This document shows positions 31,721-40,447 of a DNA stretch of 64,000 nt, in pieces; position 1 is the first letter of the stretch; each line of letters starts with the position of its first letter. The notes below the pieces were generated by a model, which did no database searches, had not been told where the DNA came from, and saw nothing but the letters and a program-made list of their open reading frames with translations. Source of the DNA: Streptomyces aidingensis (GTDB lineage: Bacteria; Actinomycetota; Actinomycetes; Streptomycetales; Streptomycetaceae); contig NZ_FOLM01000010.1 of the NCBI RefSeq assembly GCF_900112355.1, positions 124,001 through 188,000 on the forward strand. The letters are read 5' to 3'. Position numbers and translations under genes: made by a program.

Positions 31721-34700
31721 GTGGCCAGGATCACCCTGCCCCAGCTCGAACGGCACCTGTTTTCCGCTGCGGACATCCTGCGCGGCCGGATGGATGCCTC
31801 GGAATACCGGGACTACATCTTCGGAATGCTGTTCCTCAAGCGCACCTCCGACGAATTCCAGCCCGCGTGGGAGAAGGTCCGGAGCGACGCTCTGGAGCGC
31901 TACGGGGACGAGGAGGCGGCCCTGGCCCGGGCCGACGACCCGGACTCCTATTCCCGCCTGTTCTACGTCCCACCCCGCGCCCGCTGGTGGCCGGGTCCGC
32001 ACCGCGACCCGGAGGCGGCCGGCGGCACGGTGCCCGGCATCTGCAAGGTCACGGAGCGGGCGGGCGAGCGTCTGGACCAGGCGCTGGAAGCCCTCCAGGA
32101 CAGCAACAAGGCCCTGGCCGGGGTCGCCACACATATCAGGTTCAACGACACGGTCGGTAACAAGCCCCGCTTCAGCGACACCGAACTGCGTTCACTGATC
32201 AGGCATTTCGAGCTGTACCGGCTCCGCAACGAGGACTTCGAGTTCCCCGACATGCTGGGCGCGGCCTACGAGTATCTGATCGGCCGCTTCGCCGACTCGG
32301 CCGGCCAGCGCGGCGGCGAGTTCTACACACCACGCTCGGTGGTCCGGATGATGGTCCGGCTGGTCGACCCGAAGCCGCGCGAGACCGTCTACGACCCGTG
32401 CATGGGGTCGGGCGGCATGCTGATCGCGGCCCATGAACATGTGGAGGACAACGGCGGGGACGTCGGGGATCTGCTGGCCGCAGGGCAGGACATGAACCCC
32501 GCCACCTGGTCCATGGCCACCATGAACATGCTGCTGCACGGCATCCGGGAGTACGACCTGCGGCACGGCGACACCCTCACCGAGCCCGGGCACCTGACCG
32601 ACGCCGGACGGCTGCGGACCTTCAACAAGGTGCTGTCCAACCCGCCGTTCTCGCAAAACTACGACTGGGCCGGGGTGGCGCTGGCCGACCAGAAGCACGG
32701 CCGCCGCATGTGGTGGGGGTCCACCCCGGAGACGGGGAAGAAGGCCGACCTGATGTTCGTCCAGCACATGATCTCGGTGCTGGAGGAGGACGGGATGGCC
32801 GCCACCGTCATGCCCCACGGTGTGCTCTTCCGGGGCGGCAAAGAACGCGAGATCCGCGAGAACCTGCTGCGGGACGACTGCATCGAGGCCGTCATCGGCC
32901 TCGGGCCCAATCTCTTCTACGGCACGGCGCTGCCCGCCTGCGTGCTGGTACTGCGCCGCCCCCACCGCAAGCAGGGTCCCCGGCGCGATCACGTGCTGTT
33001 CATCAACGCGGACCGCGACTTCACACCGGGACGGAACCAGAACGAGCTGCGGCCGGAGCACGCGGAGAAGATCGTCAGCGTCTTCCGGTCGTGGAAGGCC
33101 GTGGACCGCTACTCACGGATCGTCCACCGGGACGAACTTCTCACCGCCGAGACCAACCTCAACATCCGGCGCTGGGTGGACAACTCGCCCCCGGCCGAGC
33201 CGCAGGACGTACGCGCCCACCTCTACGGCGGCGTACCGAAGTCCGAGGTCGCCGCACATCAGCCCCTCTTCAATGCTTTCAACGTCGATCCCTCCGACCT
33301 GTTCGCGGAGCGGCCCGGGGACGACGCCTACTACGACTTCCTCCCGGAAGGCCCCGAGGCGACCGCCGCACGCATTCCCGAGCTCACCGCGGCGCGCGAG
33401 GCGAAGATGACCAGCGCCTACGCGACCTGGTGGGCCGAGCACTCCCCGCTCTTCGCGGACCTCGCCACTCACCGCAAGCTGCGGTTCCTCCGCCGGAAGC
33501 TCCTGCACAGCTTCACCGAGGCCCTGCGCGGCCCGGGCATCCTGGACGACTACCAGACGGCGGGCATCATCGCCGACTGGTGGACGGCCCGCCGCTACGA
33601 CCTCAAGGCCCTCGCCGCCGGCGGCTTCGGCCGGGTGCTGGAAGGGTGGGTCGATTCGGTCGAATCCATCGTCCAGCCCATCGCCCCCGGCAGCGGCAAC
33701 AGCCGCAGGCCAACGGTCACGGCTGCGGACTGGCGCCGCGCCATGGACGAACCCGTGGTCCGCGAGCTGATCCCCGGCTTCCTGGAAGAAGTCGCCGAGG
33801 CCGACAAGGTCCTGGCCGAGGCCGAGACGGCATACCAGCAGGCCCAGGAAGCCCTGGACGAAGCCCTGGATACCCCCGACGAGGCGGAAGAAGCTCCCGA
33901 AACGGAACTCGAACCCGCCTCCGCCGAAGAACTCTCCAAACTGCACGCGGCCGTCACCCGCACCAAGAAGGCCCGCACCGCAGCCGCCAAGAAGCGCAGA
34001 GACCTCAACTCCCGCTTCCTCACCGAACTGCGCACCGCCACCAACCGCGCCCTCGCCGAAGGCAACGCACAGCAGCACGTCCTCGCGATCCTGGACCGCG
34101 ACATCCGCACCCGCCTCGAAGCAGCAACCGCCACCCACCGACGCGACCTGATCACCCTCTTCCGCCTCTGGGCAGAAAAATACGCCGCTTCCCTCGTCGA
34201 CATAGAGAAAGGAGCCGAGGAGGCAGCGGCCGACCTCACTGAGTGGTTGAGGAACACGGCTATGCACACTGAGTCTCGAATTCGCCAGGTGCCCTTGGGT
34301 GAGCTACTTACCAAGGACCCAAAGAACGGCTACTCGCCTGTTGAATCACCCTCATGGCAGGGCATGCTCGCCTTGGGGCTGGGATGCTTGACACCCCATG
34401 GGTTCGTTCCTCGGCAGCTCAAGAACGTCCCCGACAGCCCGACGGCGCGGCGCTTCCTCTTGTCAGATGGAGATCTGCTGCTCAGCCGCGCGAACACGAG
34501 GGAACTGGTCGGGCTTGCCGGTATCTACCGGGATGTGGGCAGCCCATGCATCTACCCCGATCTCATGATGCGCTTGAGCCCGGACACCAGACGCTGCCTC
34601 CCCGAATTCCTGGAGCTTGTTCTTCGCTCCCCTTCAGTGCGCATGGCCATCCAGCAGAGTGCTCGGGGGACGAATGAGAGTATGGTCAAGCTCAACGGGA

Positions 34701-34912
34701 CAGACGTAAAGCGGGTCCTCGTCCCGCTGCCCGACATGCTTGCGCAGCGTCGCATCGTCGCCGCCCACACCGCCTTCGAACGCCGCATCGCAGCCTTGCA
34801 GAAGCAAGTTGAGAAGCTCAGGGAAACGGAGAGGGGAATCACGGAAGCGCTCCTCTCCGGAGTGGGTGCGGCTATCGTCACCGACCCGGCGGCAAGAGGC
34901 TTTTCTGTTTAG
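31721..34912 (+). CDS. hsdM: Type I restriction-modification methyltransferase fused to a half HsdS
   Basis: A 1063-residue fusion. Residues 1-150: HsdM N-terminal helical domain (FGMLFLKRTSDEF). About 195-470: N6-adenine methyltransferase, with FYTPRSVVRMMV, SAM motif YDPCMGSGGML and catalytic NPPF in VLSNPPFSQNYDW (about 305-317). About 560-845: a long helical extension with a Glu-rich coiled coil. About 848-1055: one target-recognition domain ending in a conserved helix (LPDMLAQRRIVAAHTAFERRIAALQKQVEKLRE), i.e. one half of a normal HsdS. An internal ATG at 34262 could start the half-S alone. DNA of the TRD looks lower in GC than the rest. No separate hsdS is present in the window. Confidence 0.9.
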   Translation: MARITLPQLERHLFSAADILRGRMDASEYRDYIFGMLFLKRTSDEFQPAWEKVRSDALERYGDEEAALARADDPDSYSRLFYVPPRARWWPGPHRDPEAAGGTVPGICKVTERAGERLDQALEALQDSNKALAGVATHIRFNDTVGNKPRFSDTELRSLIRHFELYRLRNEDFEFPDMLGAAYEYLIGRFADSAGQRGGEFYTPRSVVRMMVRLVDPKPRETVYDPCMGSGGMLIAAHEHVEDNGGDVGDLLAAGQDMNPATWSMATMNMLLHGIREYDLRHGDTLTEPGHLTDAGRLRTFNKVLSNPPFSQNYDWAGVALADQKHGRRMWWGSTPETGKKADLMFVQHMISVLEEDGMAATVMPHGVLFRGGKEREIRENLLRDDCIEAVIGLGPNLFYGTALPACVLVLRRPHRKQGPRRDHVLFINADRDFTPGRNQNELRPEHAEKIVSVFRSWKAVDRYSRIVHRDELLTAETNLNIRRWVDNSPPAEPQDVRAHLYGGVPKSEVAAHQPLFNAFNVDPSDLFAERPGDDAYYDFLPEGPEATAARIPELTAAREAKMTSAYATWWAEHSPLFADLATHRKLRFLRRKLLHSFTEALRGPGILDDYQTAGIIADWWTARRYDLKALAAGGFGRVLEGWVDSVESIVQPIAPGSGNSRRPTVTAADWRRAMDEPVVRELIPGFLEEVAEADKVLAEAETAYQQAQEALDEALDTPDEAEEAPETELEPASAEELSKLHAAVTRTKKARTAAAKKRRDLNSRFLTELRTATNRALAEGNAQQHVLAILDRDIRTRLEAATATHRRDLITLFRLWAEKYAASLVDIEKGAEEAAADLTEWLRNTAMHTESRIRQVPLGELLTKDPKNGYSPVESPSWQGMLALGLGCLTPHGFVPRQLKNVPDSPTARRFLLSDGDLLLSRANTRELVGLAGIYRDVGSPCIYPDLMMRLSPDTRRCLPEFLELVLRSPSVRMAIQQSARGTNESMVKLNGTDVKRVLVPLPDMLAQRRIVAAHTAFERRIAALQKQVEKLRETERGITEALLSGVGAAIVTDPAARGFSV

Positions 34913-35078
34913 TGCGGGTGAGCAAGGCTTGAAGCCGGAGCCGATTTGCCACTATGAGACATTCGGGCGCACTGCTCTCCCGAACCGCAAGGTAATGGCC
35001 CGGGAGGCGGGCGATCTCTATGCAGTTGTTCCCGCCGTCTTCGGAGAACGAGGACTTCAGCCAGCCCAGCTCGGCCAC
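34878..35078 (-). CDS. DUF397 small protein, C-terminus probably truncated
   Basis: A 66-residue protein. Its first ~45 residues (LGWLKSSFSEDGGNNCIEIARLPGHYLAVRES) match the DUF397 consensus, a family of small proteins paired with DUF5753 XRE regulators in streptomycetes. The family's usual end, with an F/W-rich segment, is missing; here the tail is ECLIVANRLRLQALLTRTKQ and overlaps the 3' end of the convergent HsdM-S gene by 35 nt. GTG at 35078 with GAGAGG upstream. It lies 12 nt after the XRE gene, same strand. Confidence 0.75.
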   Translation of the reverse strand: MAELGWLKSSFSEDGGNNCIEIARLPGHYLAVRESSAPECLIVANRLRLQALLTRTKQKSLLPPGR

Positions 35079-35090
35079 TTGCCTCTCCTC

Positions 35091-35957
35091 TCACAATTCG
35101 CGTTCGATGCTCCGGATCAGGTCCTGGGAGTCCGGTACGTCCAACGCTACCTTTTCGATCTTGACCAGCCGACGCCGGAAGCTGACGAGTTGCGCCGGTG
35201 AGTCAACGAAGACGGCCCCTGTCGGTGAGTCCATGTGGACGGTGTCGAGCTGTGGCGTGGTGGCCTCGGCGTAGAGGACCGACTCCCCGATCATCGGGAA
35301 GCCACCCGCCGCGAACGGGATCACTCGAAGCGTGACGTTGTCCTGGTCGTTCGCTTCGAGAAGCCGAGCGAGCTGGGCCTTGGCCACCTTCCGGCCGCCC
35401 ACCTGCATGCGCAGCGCCGCCTCGTGGATCACCCCCTCGTAGGGAGTGTCTGCGTCACCGTTGACGACCACCTGTCGGTCCATTCGGTGCGCGACCCGTA
35501 GTTCGATCTCAAGTCGCGCGAGCGGAGGAATGTTCAGCTCGAACAAGGCACGTGCGTGGTCCTCCGTCTGGAAGAGACCCGGCATGTGACACGTCTGGAC
35601 GGTGCGCAGCCGGACGGCGTGGTGCTCCATCTCTGATACATCCAGGAAGCCTGGCGGAATCTTGCCTCGGTACTCCTCCCACCAGCCGCTCTTCCTACCG
35701 CCCGTCATCGCGACCAGTGCCTCAATCAACACCGGATCATCGCACTCGTAGATGCTGGCAAGCCGCCGGAGACGCTCCTCACTGATGCCGAACCGCCCGG
35801 CTTCGACGTTGGAGATCACGGTCCGATCCGTGTCGAGCAACGCAGCCACAGCAGCAGCCGTCATGCCGGCGGCTTCCCGAAGTCGCCGGAGTTCGGCGCC
35901 GAATCGCCGTTGCCGGAAGGTCGGAAGTTGCTTCGACTCCGTGTACTTGCCTCTCAC
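35091..35957 (-). CDS. XRE-family regulator with DUF5753 domain
   Basis: A protein of about 288 residues (start uncertain among GTGs at 35957, 35960, 35966 and 35996). The helix-turn-helix (about 18-75) reads RRFGAELRRLREAAGMTAAAVAALL, then RTVISNVEAGRFGISEERLRRLASIYE. The DUF5753 domain fills about 95-280, including WWEEYRGKIPPGFLDVSEMEHHAVRLRTVQTCHMPGLFQTEDHARAL. With the DUF397 gene and the divergent HATPase gene it makes a trio common in streptomycetes, some members of which affect differentiation. Here the trio separates hsdM from hsdR. An 18-bp palindrome lies 50 nt upstream. Confidence 0.9.
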   Translation of the reverse strand: MRGKYTESKQLPTFRQRRFGAELRRLREAAGMTAAAVAALLDTDRTVISNVEAGRFGISEERLRRLASIYECDDPVLIEALVAMTGGRKSGWWEEYRGKIPPGFLDVSEMEHHAVRLRTVQTCHMPGLFQTEDHARALFELNIPPLARLEIELRVAHRMDRQVVVNGDADTPYEGVIHEAALRMQVGGRKVAKAQLARLLEANDQDNVTLRVIPFAAGGFPMIGESVLYAEATTPQLDTVHMDSPTGAVFVDSPAQLVSFRRRLVKIEKVALDVPDSQDLIRSIEREL

Positions 35958-36010
35958 CACGCGCACAGTGTGCCGGTTCCTCAAGCCTCGTTCCACCGAA
36001 GCCCGATCAC

Positions 36011-36028
36011 GTAACTCGTTCGAGTTAC
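36011..36028. promoter_or_regulatory. 18-bp perfect palindrome between XRE and HATPase genes
   Basis: GTAACTCGTTCGAGTTAC reads the same on both strands. It sits in the divergent spacer and is a good candidate for autoregulation by the XRE protein and control of the HATPase gene. The spacer is AT-rich for this genome. Confidence 0.7.
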
Positions 36029-36222
36029 TTCTACAGCACAGTTATGTGTTCTCCCCTAACCTGTGATGGCCGCCGCTCGTCCTGCCCAGTGGGAGGAAGC
36101 GCACCAACTCCGCCGCCCGCGCACCCGTCCGGGCCGGGGATGGCAATGACACCGTCCGGTGGGGACAGGGCCGTGGGGCGTCGTTCTCTGTTCGTCGCGT
36201 TCGCGCACCAGGAGGTGCCCGC

Positions 36223-36705
36223 GTGCTTCAGCCACCGCCACCCCTCACCGTCGTGCCTGCCGTCACCGAGCCATGGCAGTACGAGCTGCTGCTGCCCAGC
36301 GATCTGCGAGGCCCCCGGGTCGCGCGCAGCACGGTCCGTGCCGTGCTGCTCCACCACGGCCTGGAACAGCTCTCCTACCGGGCCGCCCTGCTGACCACCG
36401 AACTCGTCACCAACTCGGTCCGGTACACCGAGGGACCCGCGTCCGTGCGGGTCACCTGGCGAAGTCCGGAGCTCCGGGTGAGCGTATGGGACACCAGCCC
36501 GGATCTGCCGCCCGGCTGCGGCGGGCCGCGTCCGCTGCCGTCGGCCGACTCCGAGACCGGCCGGGGGCTGTTGCTCCTCGATGTCTACGCCGATCGCTGG
36601 GGCGGGTGCGCCCTCGGCTCCACGCCGTGGGGGTCGGGCGGCAAGACGATCTGGTTCGAACTGCATGCCAAGGAAGGAGAGGAAGGAGCGGAAGAAGACC
36701 GGTAG
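36223..36705 (+). CDS. HATPase_c (anti-sigma/RsbW-like) regulatory kinase
   Basis: A 160-residue single-domain GHKL ATPase. The N-box is ALLTTELVTNSVRYTEGP (about 55-72), the G1 box VSVWDTSPDLPP (about 87-98) and the G2 region SETGRGLLLLDVYADRWG (about 108-125). Such proteins act as serine kinases of anti-anti-sigma factors or as partners of the DUF397/XRE pair. The C-terminus is acidic. GTG with AGGAGG 7 nt upstream. It is divergent from the XRE gene and 149 nt ahead of hsdR on the same strand, so read-through into hsdR is possible. Confidence 0.87.
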   Translation: MLQPPPPLTVVPAVTEPWQYELLLPSDLRGPRVARSTVRAVLLHHGLEQLSYRAALLTTELVTNSVRYTEGPASVRVTWRSPELRVSVWDTSPDLPPGCGGPRPLPSADSETGRGLLLLDVYADRWGGCALGSTPWGSGGKTIWFELHAKEGEEGAEEDR

Positions 36706-36853
36706 GAGGAGGCCGGGCAAACCGCTTCCCGGGCTGACACCCGCGCCACCTGCGCGGCTGCCGCTCCTGCCCGTCCGCCGAGTAAAGTGTTCGGCCCGTG
36801 TTGCCGGGTGCACAGGCACACGGGTGCGGCGGCGACGGGCGGGGAGCCAGGAC

Positions 36854-39800
36854 TTGGCACACCGGGAATACAACACGGTTGTACGGCCTCTCATCAACCA
36901 GCTCACGGCCATGGGCTGGCACCACCTGGCAGGCGCCGACCCCGGACAGCCCGCGCACCATCCCGCCCGCAGCGGGCGGACGGACTTCGCCCGCGCGGTC
37001 TACCCCGACCGTTTCCGTGCCGCCGTCTCCCGGCTCAACCCTGGTCCCGGCGGCCGTCCGTGGCTCACCGGCGCCCAGCTCGATCAGCTCTGGGAGCTGC
37101 TGGATGACGCCCGGACATCCGGGTCCGGCATCCGAGGACATCTCGCCGCCACCGAGCTGCTCCGCAAGGGCGTCAACGCCCAGCTCCTGACCGGCTGGCG
37201 CAAAGGCGACCCCGAGCATGTGCGGCTGGTGGACTGGGAGAACTCCCTTCCTCCCGGCGAGGGCAACGATCTGCTCGTCGTCTCCGAACTCCGGGTCGAG
37301 CGGCAGGACGGCCGGTCCGCCACCCCCGACCTGGTGCTGTTCGTCAACGGGCTGCCCTGGGTGGTCATCGAGTGCAAGGCACCGGGGCCCATCGCCCTCG
37401 ACCAGGCCGTCAGCCAGGTCATCGGCTACGCCGGCGCACACGCCGAGGCCCCCGTCCCCGACTTCGTCCGGTACGCCCAGCTCCTCGTCGCGACCGATCG
37501 CGAGCGGGCCGAGCTGGGCACCGTCACCTCCGGTCCGGAGCACTTCGCGCCCTGGCGCACGGTCGAGCCCGCCACCGAGGACCAGGTCCGCCAAGAGACC
37601 GGCACCCCGGACGACCGGCCGCTGTCCGCCCAGGCCGTCCTGGTCGCGGGCGTGCTGCGCCCCGACCACCTCCTGCGTCTGGTGCGCGACTTCACCACCC
37701 ACACCGGAACCGGCTCCGGGGCCGCCAAGATCGTCGGGCGCTACCAGCAGTTCCGGGCCGTAGGGCGGCTCGCCCGGCGCCTCCGGGCGCGGCTGGTGAC
37801 ACTCGCCTCCGGCCGCGATCCCGGCAACCGGGGCGGCGTCATCTGGCACACCCAGGGCTCCGGCAAGAGCCTCACCATGGCCTTCCTGGTCCGCCACCTC
37901 CGCTCATCGCCGTCGCTCCGCCGCCACAAGATCGTCGTGGTCAGCGACCGGATCGATCTGGAGAAGCAGATCCGGCGCAGTCTGGGCGCCGCCGAGGAGG
38001 AGATCCACCGGGCCGCCACCGTGGAACAGGCCCGGCGGTTCCTCGCGGTGGATGTGCCGGACCTGGTCCTGATCATGATCCAGAAGTCCCGGCGGGACGA
38101 CGCCGCGGACGACGGCACCCCGGAGACCCTGGACAACGGCCCGGACGGCGACCGTCACCTGCACAACCGGGTGGCCAACGACGGTGCGGAGATCGTCGTC
38201 CTGGTGGACGAGGCGCACCGCTCCCACCCGGGATGGCAGCACGCCCGGCTGCGCGCCATGCTGCCCAACGCCGCGTTCATCGGCTTCACCGGCACCCCGG
38301 TGATCGACCAGACGCGCAAGACCACCCGGGAGATCTTCGGCGACTTCGCCGACCTCTACACCCTGCGCGACGCCGAACGCGACGGCGCCGTCGTCCCGGT
38401 GCGGTACGAGGCACACCACGTCGCCCTGGAGGTGATCGAGAAGGTCGCCCTGGACGCCAGGTTCGAGACCACGGTGCCGAGCGATCCCGAACGGCGCGAG
38501 CGCGTGCTGAGGCGCTTCGCCCGCCGCAAGGAGGTCCTGGAGTCGTCGGCCGTCATCGCCTGCAAGGCGGAGCACATGCTGCGGCACTGGGCCCGCACCG
38601 CTCTGCCGGACGGCTTCGGCGCCCAGGTGGTGGCGGTGTCCCGCAAGGCGGCCGTGGAGTACCAGCGGGCCATCGTGCGGGCCCGGGACACGCTGCTGGC
38701 GGAGCTGGACGCGCTGGACCCGGACATCGTCCACGACCCCATGGCGCACGAGTACCTGTCCGATGACGAGCGCGCGCTGCTCTACCTCCTCCCGCACCGG
38801 CATCTGCTGGCCGCCGTGGTCATCTCGGAGGTGGAGGGCAAGGCGGATCCGGCGGAGTGGCGGCGGTGGAAGCTCAAGTCCCGGCATGACGACTACATCG
38901 AGCGCTTCAAGCAGGGCATCGACTCCTTCCGCGACCGCATCCCCAGCGATCCCTCCTGGGCTGCGGAGACCCATGGCGGACCCGCCCCCGCGCCGCCCAG
39001 CACCCCGGGCCCCGGGACGGGCGAGCCCTGGCACCGGGAACAGGCCCCTTCCCAGCGCTCCGGAGACGGGGACGAGGACCGGGACGGAGCGGAGGAGGGC
39101 GGCCCGGTCGCCTTCCTCGTCGTCCAGTCCATGCTGCTGACGGGTTTCGACGCACCCGTGGAGCAGGTCCTCTACCTGGACCGCAAGCTCACCGGCGTGG
39201 AACTGCTCCAGGCCATCGCCCGCACCAACCGGCCCTACCGCGCCAAGGAGTGGGGGCAGGTCGTGGACTATGTCGGCATCGGTCCCGAGCTGGCCAAGGC
39301 CCTGACCGCCTATGACCGGGAGCATCTACGCGAGGTCTACGGCTACCGGAACATCCAGGTGGACCATCTCCAGCCGGACTACGACGGGGAGCAGCCCACC
39401 GCGGACCAGCCGTGGCTGGAGACCGACGCGGCGGCGGACCGGCTGCTGCGGGAGCTGGCCAAGCGGGTCCAGGACTTCCTGGACCGGAACGGCACGGCCT
39501 CCCTGGACACCGAGGAGCACCGGGAGGACCTGCTCGCGGCCCTGGAGAACCCGCTGCTGCGGGGCAAGTTCGACAACCTGGTCCGGGATTTCCTCACCTC
39601 CCTCAACGCGGTGCTGCCCCGGCCGCGTGCGCTGCCCTACGAGGGTCTGGCGCGCAGGCTCGGCGAGGTGCAGTACCTGGCGCGGCAGCGCTACCGCGAC
39701 GACCGGGACCAGTTCAGCCCGCGCCGCTACGGCGCCAAGGTCCGCCGGCTCATCGCCCGGCATCTGGAAGCGGGCGGAGTGGAGGAACGCATTCCGCCGG

Positions 39801-40387
39801 TCGAGATCAGCGATCCGGCTTTCATGGACCGGGTGCGGGCCAACCCGGACCCGCGAGCCCGGACCGCCTACCTCACCAGCCGACTGCGGATGCGCATCGA
39901 GGCCCGCATCGGAGGCGACCGGGTCCGCTATCAGCGCTTCAGCGAGCGGCTGGAAGAGATCGTGCGCAGCATGGCCGAGGATTTCGAGGCGGCGGCTGCG
40001 GCAATGCAGGATCTCGTCGAGGACATCCGCGCGGCGGATGAGGACACCGCGGCGCCGGACGGGCTCGATCCGTATACGGAGCGCCCGGTGCACAGCCTGC
40101 TGGAGGAGACCCTGAAGCAGCCGGACGGCACACCGCTGCCGCCGGGGACCGACCTCGTCCAGGCCTCCCGGGATCTCACCGTGGAGATCGCCGGGCTGGT
40201 GCACGGCCCCCACTTCGGATGGCTGCCGGAAAGCCGTGACCGGGTGCGTCGCGAGCTCCGCCACTATCTTGAGGACCGGCTGAACGTCGCCTGGGGCGCC
40301 ACCGGCCCGCTGGCTTCGCTGCTGGTGGAGCTGGCCGAGGCACGCCACGGAGACTTCCGGGCCTACGCCCGCCGCCGCGGCCGGTAG
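36854..40387 (+). CDS. hsdR: Type I restriction endonuclease subunit R
   Basis: About 1177 residues (TTG at 36854 after GGGGA; an in-frame GTG lies at 36824). The N-terminal nuclease has the PD-(D/E)xK core TPDLVLFVNGLPWVVIECKAPG (D about 159, E172, K174). The SF2 translocase follows: Walker A GVIWHTQGSGKSLTM (about 332-346), DEAH in VVLVDEAHRSHPG (about 448-460), motif III FIGFTGTP, and motifs V-VI MLLTGFDAPVEQ and AIARTNRPYR. A Pro/Gly/acidic insert (about 697-750) interrupts the second RecA domain. The C-terminal helical part binds HsdM. It needs the M-S fusion upstream for specificity. The DUF45 peptidase gene follows by 60 nt. Confidence 0.95.
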   Translation: MAHREYNTVVRPLINQLTAMGWHHLAGADPGQPAHHPARSGRTDFARAVYPDRFRAAVSRLNPGPGGRPWLTGAQLDQLWELLDDARTSGSGIRGHLAATELLRKGVNAQLLTGWRKGDPEHVRLVDWENSLPPGEGNDLLVVSELRVERQDGRSATPDLVLFVNGLPWVVIECKAPGPIALDQAVSQVIGYAGAHAEAPVPDFVRYAQLLVATDRERAELGTVTSGPEHFAPWRTVEPATEDQVRQETGTPDDRPLSAQAVLVAGVLRPDHLLRLVRDFTTHTGTGSGAAKIVGRYQQFRAVGRLARRLRARLVTLASGRDPGNRGGVIWHTQGSGKSLTMAFLVRHLRSSPSLRRHKIVVVSDRIDLEKQIRRSLGAAEEEIHRAATVEQARRFLAVDVPDLVLIMIQKSRRDDAADDGTPETLDNGPDGDRHLHNRVANDGAEIVVLVDEAHRSHPGWQHARLRAMLPNAAFIGFTGTPVIDQTRKTTREIFGDFADLYTLRDAERDGAVVPVRYEAHHVALEVIEKVALDARFETTVPSDPERRERVLRRFARRKEVLESSAVIACKAEHMLRHWARTALPDGFGAQVVAVSRKAAVEYQRAIVRARDTLLAELDALDPDIVHDPMAHEYLSDDERALLYLLPHRHLLAAVVISEVEGKADPAEWRRWKLKSRHDDYIERFKQGIDSFRDRIPSDPSWAAETHGGPAPAPPSTPGPGTGEPWHREQAPSQRSGDGDEDRDGAEEGGPVAFLVVQSMLLTGFDAPVEQVLYLDRKLTGVELLQAIARTNRPYRAKEWGQVVDYVGIGPELAKALTAYDREHLREVYGYRNIQVDHLQPDYDGEQPTADQPWLETDAAADRLLRELAKRVQDFLDRNGTASLDTEEHREDLLAALENPLLRGKFDNLVRDFLTSLNAVLPRPRALPYEGLARRLGEVQYLARQRYRDDRDQFSPRRYGAKVRRLIARHLEAGGVEERIPPVEISDPAFMDRVRANPDPRARTAYLTSRLRMRIEARIGGDRVRYQRFSERLEEIVRSMAEDFEAAAAAMQDLVEDIRAADEDTAAPDGLDPYTERPVHSLLEETLKQPDGTPLPPGTDLVQASRDLTVEIAGLVHGPHFGWLPESRDRVRRELRHYLEDRLNVAWGATGPLASLLVELAEARHGDFRAYARRRGR

Positions 40388-40447
40388 TGACCCGGCGGGG
40401 ACGGGACCGTGCGGCTCCCTGTCGGTACCGGATGGTAGGAATGGCGG

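Noticed and set aside
34262..34912. Independent hsdS gene
   Set aside because: The frame is continuous with hsdM and no clear ribosome site precedes ATG 34262; kept only as an alternative internal start.
34740..35201. 153-codon plus-strand frame over the hsdM end and DUF397
   Set aside because: It overlaps supported genes on both strands and has no recognisable domain.
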